Origin: Ustulina deusta
Taxonomy: Eukaryota; Ascomycota; Sordariomycetes; Xylariales; Xylariaceae
Assembly: GCA_023159155.1 (NCBI GenBank)
Contig: JAJNNX010000026.1
Coordinates: 248,001 to 312,000 of the forward strand
Direction of reading: 5' to 3'
Length of the DNA stretch: 64,000 bases
Numbering within the stretch: the stretch's first letter is position 1; every line of letters starts with the position of its first letter. The position numbers were made by a program, and so were the translations under genes. The notes under the pieces are model-generated. The model was not told where the DNA came from. It worked only from the letters and a program-made list of their open reading frames with translations, and made no database searches. Below are positions 57,748 to 64,000 of this stretch, piece by piece.

Positions 57748-59354
57748 ATGGGAAACACCCCATCGTCCACGTCGAAGCCCGCTACCCCAACGCCCCCGGC
57801 GTCCTCCAATGCCAGTGCTGACTCTCCACGTGCCTCCAAGCGGGAGAAGGAGCACAGGAACCTCGTCTCGATCCATCACCCGCACCAGATCCGGTCGCCA
57901 GCCTCTCTCGAGGCCTCGGTGGTCCAGGCCCAGGGGTCCACCATTCCCAACCGGTCCTCACAGTTGAAGCCCCTATCCCTCCTGAACCAAGCTTCGCCCA
58001 CGTCTTCACAGTCCGACAAGTCTGCCGCTTATGCGCGGACCTTTGAAGAAAAGCCGAGATATGCGAGCCACAACAAGCATGAGGAGCCCTCACCCTCCAA
58101 GCCTGTAGCTGTTCCTCAGTCCCATATTGAAACCTGCCCCTTTGCTCCAGGCTCACAACTTGAGGAGGGTCTCCCTACTGGCACCACCTCTAGCAGCATA
58201 CAAGACATGGCCTATCCTATGCCCCGCCCTCCTCGTCTGCCTCTGCCCATTGAGGAGGAGATCCATACGCCTGGCTCACCTATAGCTTCTCCCGAGGACA
58301 GCGACAACCATGATGTTGATGATGTTGCTCCCCTCGACGACCCGTCCGAGATACCACGCCGTACCTCTGGGTTAAGCAACGTGACAGACGAAGACGATGC
58401 CGAGGAATTGCGTGTGGACAAGTCTCGTCCGACACTGCCCACACGCATAACATGGCTACGGGGTGGCCAAAAGGTCTATGTTACCGGAACACCTTTCCAA
58501 TGGGGTCGGAAACAGCGCTTAGTTCCAGCGTGAGTAACGCCCTTATTATTAGTAAACCACCAGTCGTATAAGTTTCAAGACAGAACAGACACTATTCAGA
58601 TAGTTCTACAGGAACCCAGTCTGAAATAACAAGCTAGGGATTTTATTGGACATGACCGCTAATATCTTCAACTACTTACGTATAGCAAAGAAGATGGTGT
58701 TCTCGAAACTACTATTCGGGTATTTCCAGGCACCCACCACATCAAGTTCCTTGTCGACGGGACTATGCAAACGTCACCAGACCTGCCTACTACAGTGGAC
58801 TTCGGTAACAATTTGGTTAATTACATTGAAGTCAGCGGGGACGCTCCGACTGTTAGAGAGCTAAATATCGAGCAAGGTGTTCCGAAGGCGGAAGACGCCC
58901 AGAATCTGCCATCCAGACAGCCTTCTCCCTCAAACCTTACGAAAAAAGACTCAACTAAGACGCGAAATATTGTTCTAGCCGAGGTGTTTTCCGGCAAACT
59001 TCCTCAGTACCTAGAAGACTTCGACCAGCCTGAAGAATCCAGAGCGTACAGGGCCTCCACGGCCGCTATGGAGAAGCTGCCTCCTCCACCAGCCTTGCCT
59101 AGTTTTCTCAGCAAGCCGATCATGAACAATACTACCCTCATCAAAGACGATAACAGCGTTTTGAATATGCCCAACCACACTGTTCTCAACCACTTAGCTA
59201 CTTGCAGTATCAGGAACAATGTACTCGCCTTGTCCGCCACTACTCGATACAAAGATAAGGTAAGTCTCTTTTGTTTCCTTATATTTATCTAGGCCACGAT
59301 ACTAACATGTACCAGTACGTGACGACGATCATTTACAAGCCATCAAAAAATTAG
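57748..59354 (+). CDS. GAL83: SNF1/AMPK kinase beta subunit
   Basis: Three exons (57748-58529, 58686-59259 and 59316-59354) give 464 residues. The beta subunit scaffolds the SNF1 kinase alpha and gamma subunits and directs the complex to substrates and compartments in glucose signalling. The protein starts MGNTPSST, a classical N-myristoylation signal (Gly2). A long Ser/Pro-rich disordered region follows (to about 230). Then a glycogen-binding/CBM48-like domain is split by intron 1 (RITWLRGGQKVYVTGTPFQW, then KEDGVLETTIRVFPGTHHIK and FLVDGTMQTSPDLPT). The ASC domain that binds the kinase follows (LPQYLEDF, PPPPALPSFLSKPIMNNT, NMPNHTVLNHLATCSIRNNV) and ends in YVTTIIYKPSKN. The main ATG is preceded by a long leader. 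Which of yeast SIP1, SIP2 or GAL83 it best matches is not resolvable. Confidence 0.93.
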
Positions 59355-60506
59355 ATTCCTCGTATAAACTATGGCTTGACTCAATAAGATGATCTCAGTA
59401 CCTTACAAACCGCTCGTTGTAGCAGGTCGACTTTCGCATGCAGCAAAAATATGAATAACTAGATATATTCTAGGACGCGTAAATGAAGTATTGGCGGATA
59501 AGTTTGCTGCGTCTTCCTCCAAAGAATGATATCAGGTAGTCTCCCAGCGCTGGTGTGGGATAAGGGCGATGCGCCAGTGCTGTTGGCCCGCAAAAAGGAG
59601 GTTCCGGTTTGTGTTTTTGGAAATCCCAATTTATGCGTTAAGCAAAATAGGGGACAGATAACGAGATATCGACATCATGAAGAATCTGAGAATAGGGTGT
59701 TTGTATTGGAGAGGTACGCAAAGGTGTCAAAAAAGAAAAAAGAAAGAAAAAGGGACAATTTAGTTACTAAATTCACTCCGTTAACCTGGAATAGTTTAAA
59801 TTCAATGTTATATGGAGATTGAAAAATCGGCTCATTAGTCTGAGGTGAGGTCCTCCCTGCTCCCTCACTCTCTTCAGCTACGTGAAATTGTCTCCCTTCT
59901 TTTCTTCTTCTTTTTCTTTCTTTTTTTCTTTGACTCTGCTCCCTGTTTTGTATGCTGTGATTCATTACCTGCTAACCCACTTAGAAGTTACCATCCATCT
60001 TATATAAGCTACTCAATTTCCATCTAATAGCCTCTAGAACGATTTCCGCTGATAGCATTTCCCTTCTAATCCTCCTCGATCCTGCATATACGAGGAAGCA
60101 TGTGTATATATTGAGAGCTTCGCGTCAGCTACATTGCCTTGATGGATAAGAAGGTCGTGGTATTATCCTGAGATGGGATATACCAGAGGTGCTCATAGAT
60201 ATCCCGAGTATATTCCAATGACACGTGTGACCAGTGTCCGTCCTCGACGCGACCTGTTTGCCGGACGGCACAGGACGGTAGGCCCTTTGGCTGTATGATA
60301 GTGCGTCGTGTCGACATGCGAAGTCGGTAGCTCTCTTATTCTTCTTATTCTTCCTCTGTCTGCCCCACGAGCTCGATCATTTATCCAGCCACTTGTCCTC
60401 GGGGAGGTTGGATGAAGCTACCAGCCACTGTCAGCGGCAGACTCTAGTTCTGGCATACTTGGGATCCGCCGTTTGGGATTTTCAGACCCCATCCATGACA
60501 CCGATC
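59355..60506. other. Convergent intergenic region between the SNF1 beta gene and KAE1
   Basis: About 1.15 kb of 3' flanking sequence with a long T/C-rich tract (59897-59945). A 62-codon frame at 60129-60317 (minus) is listed separately. The frame at 59526-59822 is Lys-rich only through low-complexity A-runs. Confidence 0.5.
60129..60317 (-). CDS. Possible small ORF, 62 residues
   Basis: The ATG-started frame (MSTRRTIIQPKGLPSCAVRQ ... DIYEHLWYIPSQDN...) has balanced, protein-like composition and lies downstream of KAE1 on the same strand. No family is recognised and no splice continuation was found. Confidence 0.2.
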   Translation of the reverse strand: MSTRRTIIQPKGLPSCAVRQTGRVEDGHWSHVSLEYTRDIYEHLWYIPSQDNTTTFLSIKAM

Positions 60507-61622
60507 TTAGTCTCGCCATTTCACATCGACTTCGTCGGTACGGAAGCGCTGCGTGCAAGTGCTCTCGGCGAGCGGAGTCCGGAAGCCGGTCTCGAAGGCG
60601 AGGAGTCCCGCATGCGCTATCATGATGCCGTTGTCGATGCAGAAGCGCTCGTCGGTGGCGTAGACGGACCCGCCGCGCTCGGCAGCCATATAACCCATCA
60701 TGGCTTGCAGGCGCTCGTTGCAGCCGACGCCGCCGACGATGAGGACCTGCTCGCTACCCACATGCGCCATGGCGCGCTCGGTGATCTCGACAAGCATTGA
60801 AAACACCGTCTCCTGGAGACTGTAACAAAGTTCCGCTGGAGTGATCCTGACCTCGCCGGCGGCCTTGTGGATTGCTGGTTCGCCACGCGCTTCTCTCGCA
60901 TCCTGCTCCCGCATCTGCGCTGCCAGGATATCGGCTGCTGCCAGTATCCCACTGAAGCTGCAGTCCATGCCCTTGACGGCGTAGGGCAGATCGAGGAGGA
61001 TCTTCCCTGAAGCCTGCTTCGCTAGCTGCTCGATGTTGTGCCCTGGCGCGGGGTCGTTGCTGATATCTAGCGTGCGCGCGAAGCGATCTAGACAGTTTCC
61101 CACGGCGATGTCCAGCGTCTCGCCGAAGATGCGGTACCGCTGCTCCGCGTACGCGATCACCTGCGTGTTGCCGCCTGACACGTACAGCACCACGGGATTT
61201 GTGGCGCCCGTGATCTCGCGCCCCATCTCGATGTGTCCCACGCAGTGATTCACGCCCACCAGGGGCTTGTCCCAGAGCAAGGACAGGGTGCGCGCGGCGA
61301 TCGCGACGCTCTGCAGCGGCGCCCCCATGCCCGGCCCTTTCGTGTAGCAGATGCAGGAGAGCTGGGCCGGCGAGACGCCCGCGGCACGCAGCGCCGACCG
61401 CGCGATCTGCACAAAGAACGACCGGTGGTGCTTTGCTGTGTCCTTTGGCAGGAACCCCGTCCCCGGAGGCGACACGAAGGTATGTCGGATGTTCGCGAGG
61501 ATGGAGGATTTGCCGGTTGTCGGGTCGTGCGCTATTATGCCGATGCCGAGCTTGTTGGCGCTTCCTTCGCAGCCGAGAGCTATGAGCGGCCCGTTGGGCG
61601 CGCCGTCGAGCGGGTTCGCCAT
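60507..61622 (-). CDS. KAE1: Kae1, tRNA t6A threonylcarbamoyltransferase (KEOPS complex)
   Basis: A single exon encodes 371 residues, the usual size for eukaryotic Kae1/OSGEP. With its KEOPS partners it transfers threonylcarbamoyl to A37 of ANN-decoding tRNAs in the cytosol or nucleus. The ASKHA fold is complete: [16 protein letters not shown] at the start, the metal-binding pair His126 and His130 ([10 protein letters not shown]), the nucleotide motif YVSGGNTQV (148-155), DCSFSG and [14 protein letters not shown], and [17 protein letters not shown] near the end. The lack of a mitochondrial presequence favours the cytosolic/nuclear Kae1 over mitochondrial Qri7. The coding sequence is GC-rich, so long antisense frames occur across it and should be ignored. 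No introns. Confidence 0.97.
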   Translation of the reverse strand: MANPLDGAPNGPLIALGCEGSANKLGIGIIAHDPTTGKSSILANIRHTFVSPPGTGFLPKDTAKHHRSFFVQIARSALRAAGVSPAQLSCICYTKGPGMGAPLQSVAIAARTLSLLWDKPLVGVNHCVGHIEMGREITGATNPVVLYVSGGNTQVIAYAEQRYRIFGETLDIAVGNCLDRFARTLDISNDPAPGHNIEQLAKQASGKILLDLPYAVKGMDCSFSGILAAADILAAQMREQDAREARGEPAIHKAAGEVRITPAELCYSLQETVFSMLVEITERAMAHVGSEQVLIVGGVGCNERLQAMMGYMAAERGGSVYATDERFCIDNGIMIAHAGLLAFETGFRTPLAESTCTQRFRTDEVDVKWRD

Positions 61623-63920
61623 TGCGCCTGGTCGGTCGTCGGCGTTTGTAGGCGAGGGGGATGGATGCGGGAGGAAGATGGTGTGAGGCGAGCTGGATTT
61701 GAAATCGAGATTGTTGGCAGGATAACCGCTGAAGTGGCGAATAAGATAGAAAACTAATCCCCCTCTACTTATCCCCCTTGTTTTTCTGCCCGTAGAGGTG
61801 TTAAAAGCAGATGTACAATTTCAAACATTTGTGTTGACGCCATTAGTTAGGCAGTTGGTTAGATGGAGGGGCAACTTCGAACTTCATGGTGGGGGTGGGG
61901 TGCCCAGGTCTCCGATGTGGAACCGAATTGCAACAAACCATATTACGCACTAACAGGGGCGTTGAGTGCAGCCATCATATCTCTATCTACTCTCATCCCA
62001 CAAACAAAAATTCAGTGACGCGATAATTGAAAGGTCAGAAGTATGAACCTGTTGTATGGAGTGTTTCAGCAGCTCAGTTGATGCCTTGTGCAGGTTGAGG
62101 TAAGGAGAATTCCATGTCGTGTGATTGGTTGCTTATCCTTGAACGTGAGGCTGAATTTGTTGTTACTGGACGTGCAAACATCGGAACCCCAAAATTCTCC
62201 CTGTGTTGACTGACAAAGATATTCAATCAATAATTACCACATTATTATTATATTGATATTGTGCGCCACACTTGTGTGAGGAGCTGCTGGACTGGGTTTG
62301 CACTCGCTTAGGTAGAAAATATAATTGTGAGCATAGGTACTGATATCACACAGCCGGAGCACAGGTAAAAAGGTTACGGTAGGTACCTTTTCATGGCCAG
62401 CCATATTTATTTGCTACAAGCGGGCGGCCCATTATGTAAGGTGTGGAGTGGGGAATGGCGGGTCCCACAGCTGTGGGCTCACGTCCAGTCATGCGCCATT
62501 CAAGTCCCCAGGGTCAAGACAGAACAGGCGGCGGCGGCCTTCCTAGTCCGGGAGTCCCACAACTTGGCCGACGGCTATTATTCCCTTGACCTACCGTACA
62601 GCGACCTTGCTACCACCTGCTCGCTCACAACCGCCCAGCTTTCCGCAAGAAATCGAAACCCAATTTGGCCCCTTCGCCTCGTTTTCCCTTGTCTACCTCG
62701 TCTTGTCCTGTGTGTCGAACTCTCTCCTCCTCTTTCGTCCGGCCAGAATCAAAATCCGGGCGTCTCTCCCCTCTTTTCTTGCTTCGGATGTCTGTACCGT
62801 GGTGGTGCATGTTTCTGCACCTGACGGCTTGTCTGACTTCAACATGGTGAGCCAGTTACACGACTCCTTGCTTTCGACGAGATCTGCTGACCTTGTCCCC
62901 AGTTATCGCCAGCCTTGTTTCTCTCTCTCCTCCACTTGTCGCCTCTCTTCTCTCCGAAAATGACATCCTGTGCCCATACTATATTATAAGCATATGGAGC
63001 CCCTCGCGCGCTGTCCAGGCGCACCCGTGCCAATCCCAGTAAGCGCCGACACGGGCTCTTAGGCCAGCGATTCGTTGCTAGGAAAATAGTACCAACAAGG
63101 TCCTTGGCTTGCCCGGGTGAAGCGTTTTCTACGCATGGTCCGGAGAAAAATCGCATCCTCTAGCCGTCGCCATGTCAGTCCTACCTACAGCTGACTGTAC
63201 AGGCGCCCTAGGCCCGAGTCACCGAAGCTTGCCCAGAAGACCCAAGCAAGCACCTCACGGCCTACGATAATCGCGAAACAGGGGAACACACAAACCTGCT
63301 ATGGACATTATTTCTCTGGCTCATGGCATTCTTGTTATTGCCTGCCCATTGCAGAGCTCGTTGCGCGCGAAATACCTCAAATGAACTTAGTTATTATATT
63401 AAGGTTGTCAGCTTACACCACTTCTTCCGTCTCAGGAGAGAGCGACGACATAGGACAGCATAACAGCGACCCAGGGCTCTCGTCGAGCCACGATATGGCC
63501 AACCTCAACCCAAACTCCACTAGCATACACGGGATCAATCCTAAGCACAGGTGGATCCCCTGATATGACGAGTCCCACGATAGACGGATGACATCGGCTT
63601 GGAAATTATCCCTTTTTTTATGTTTACATGCTCCAAGGTGTCTAGCAGCGTTCCACCGTGCTGGCTCCGTTCTCCTTCAACCCAACGGGCTATGCATGCA
63701 GCTTCGAGGCTATATATATTTACAATAAGTATGCCCTGGCCAACGCCTCCCGCTGATTTACCCCTTGCGGACCATTAACGAAGTGTATATACAGTCGTGG
63801 CTTCCTCCCCTGCCCACATTGCTCGACCGAAAAGAATTGGGTATAAAACAAAAATCCGATCTAGCAAGCGGTCAAGTTGTGAAGCCATATTAATGCCGAT
63901 GTTCTTAGACGAACACTACC
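61623..63920. other. KAE1 upstream region and terminal gene-poor tract
   Basis: About 2.3 kb. The left part holds the KAE1 promoter. From 62570 to 62840 a pyrimidine-rich stretch resembles the leader of a highly expressed gene. It ends at an ATG immediately followed by a spliceosomal-looking intron (62847-62902), but no matching coding exon follows. No other gene is recognised. Confidence 0.45.
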
Positions 63921-64000
63921 TCACGCTGGATTCATATCTCGATACTCATGGCTCCAAGGCTTCAGGTTGAGCAGCATATGCGATTTACGGAGGTTGTACA
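63921..64000 (-). CDS. Possible 3' end of a gene running off the right edge
   Basis: The minus frame YNLRKSHMLLNLKPWSHEYR-DMNPA then stop is open from the edge. The opposite strand also has an open frame from an ATG at 63948 (MAPRLQVEQHMRF...) to the edge. With only 80 bases, neither can be confirmed. Confidence 0.25.
   Translation of the reverse strand, partial: YNLRKSHMLLNLKPWSHEYRDMNPA

Noticed and set aside
57440..57967. Plus-strand frame with a poly-Cys run
   Set aside because: The cysteines come from the (CTG)6 repeat read out of frame, and the frame overlaps the true SNF1 beta start.
61233..61757. 174-codon plus-strand frame
   Set aside because: It lies antisense to KAE1, whose GC-rich codons leave the opposite strand open. 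Its Arg/Gly/Ala-rich product has no domain.
1..64000. CRISPR arrays, bacterial operons or ribosome-binding sites
   Set aside because: No regularly spaced direct repeats are present, and the introns and gene content are fungal.

Overview
This window reads as nuclear DNA of a filamentous ascomycete (Pezizomycotina, most likely Sordariomycetes). The evidence is short spliceosomal introns of about 50-210 bp with GTAAGT/GTGAGT donors and CTGAC/CTAAC branch points, an AA11 chitin-active oxygenase with an X278 module, a Sad1/USP39 homologue, and mitochondrial and KEOPS genes of fungal type. Species cannot be fixed from the sequence. Most exon structures below were built by eye from splice signals, reading-frame phase and family similarity.

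Layout. The left edge holds the first ~1107 residues of Tra1 (minus). Divergent from it is a small AIG2-like gamma-glutamylcyclotransferase (plus) containing an 8-nt exon. A gene-poor tract of about 4.4 kb leads to a secreted AA11 LPMO (9786-10898, plus). At 11967-15966 (minus) lies the most striking locus: a ten-exon, 1083-residue protein that joins a DUF2235/Tle1-like alpha/beta-hydrolase to a P-loop GTPase and a hydrophobic C-terminal segment. About 12 kb without a supportable gene follows, then a conserved fungal protein of unknown function (28114-29427, minus) and another ~8 kb gene-poor tract.

From 37.3 kb the sequence is mostly housekeeping: MRPS9 and eEF1B-gamma as a head-to-head pair; the splicing factor Sad1; an F-box-type protein whose C-terminus is reached only through a GC-AG intron; a 51-residue complex I subunit resembling NDUFB2, divergent from the CDK9-type kinase Bur1; a membrane protein with a 15-nt exon; the SNF1/AMPK beta subunit; and Kae1 of the KEOPS complex. 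The last 2.4 kb has no clear gene apart from a possible partial frame at the right edge.

The known genes cover basic functions: transcription (Tra1, Bur1), splicing (Sad1), cytosolic and mitochondrial translation (eEF1B-gamma, MRPS9, Kae1), respiration (complex I) and energy sensing (SNF1 beta). The LPMO and the hydrolase-GTPase protein are accessory in character and sit beside the gene-poor tracts. Those tracts hold microsatellites, a dispersed ~180-bp repeat pair, AT-rich islands, a tRNA-like relic, and a strongly over-represented heptamer TAGTGTA/TACACTA that I counted 28 times, all between genes.
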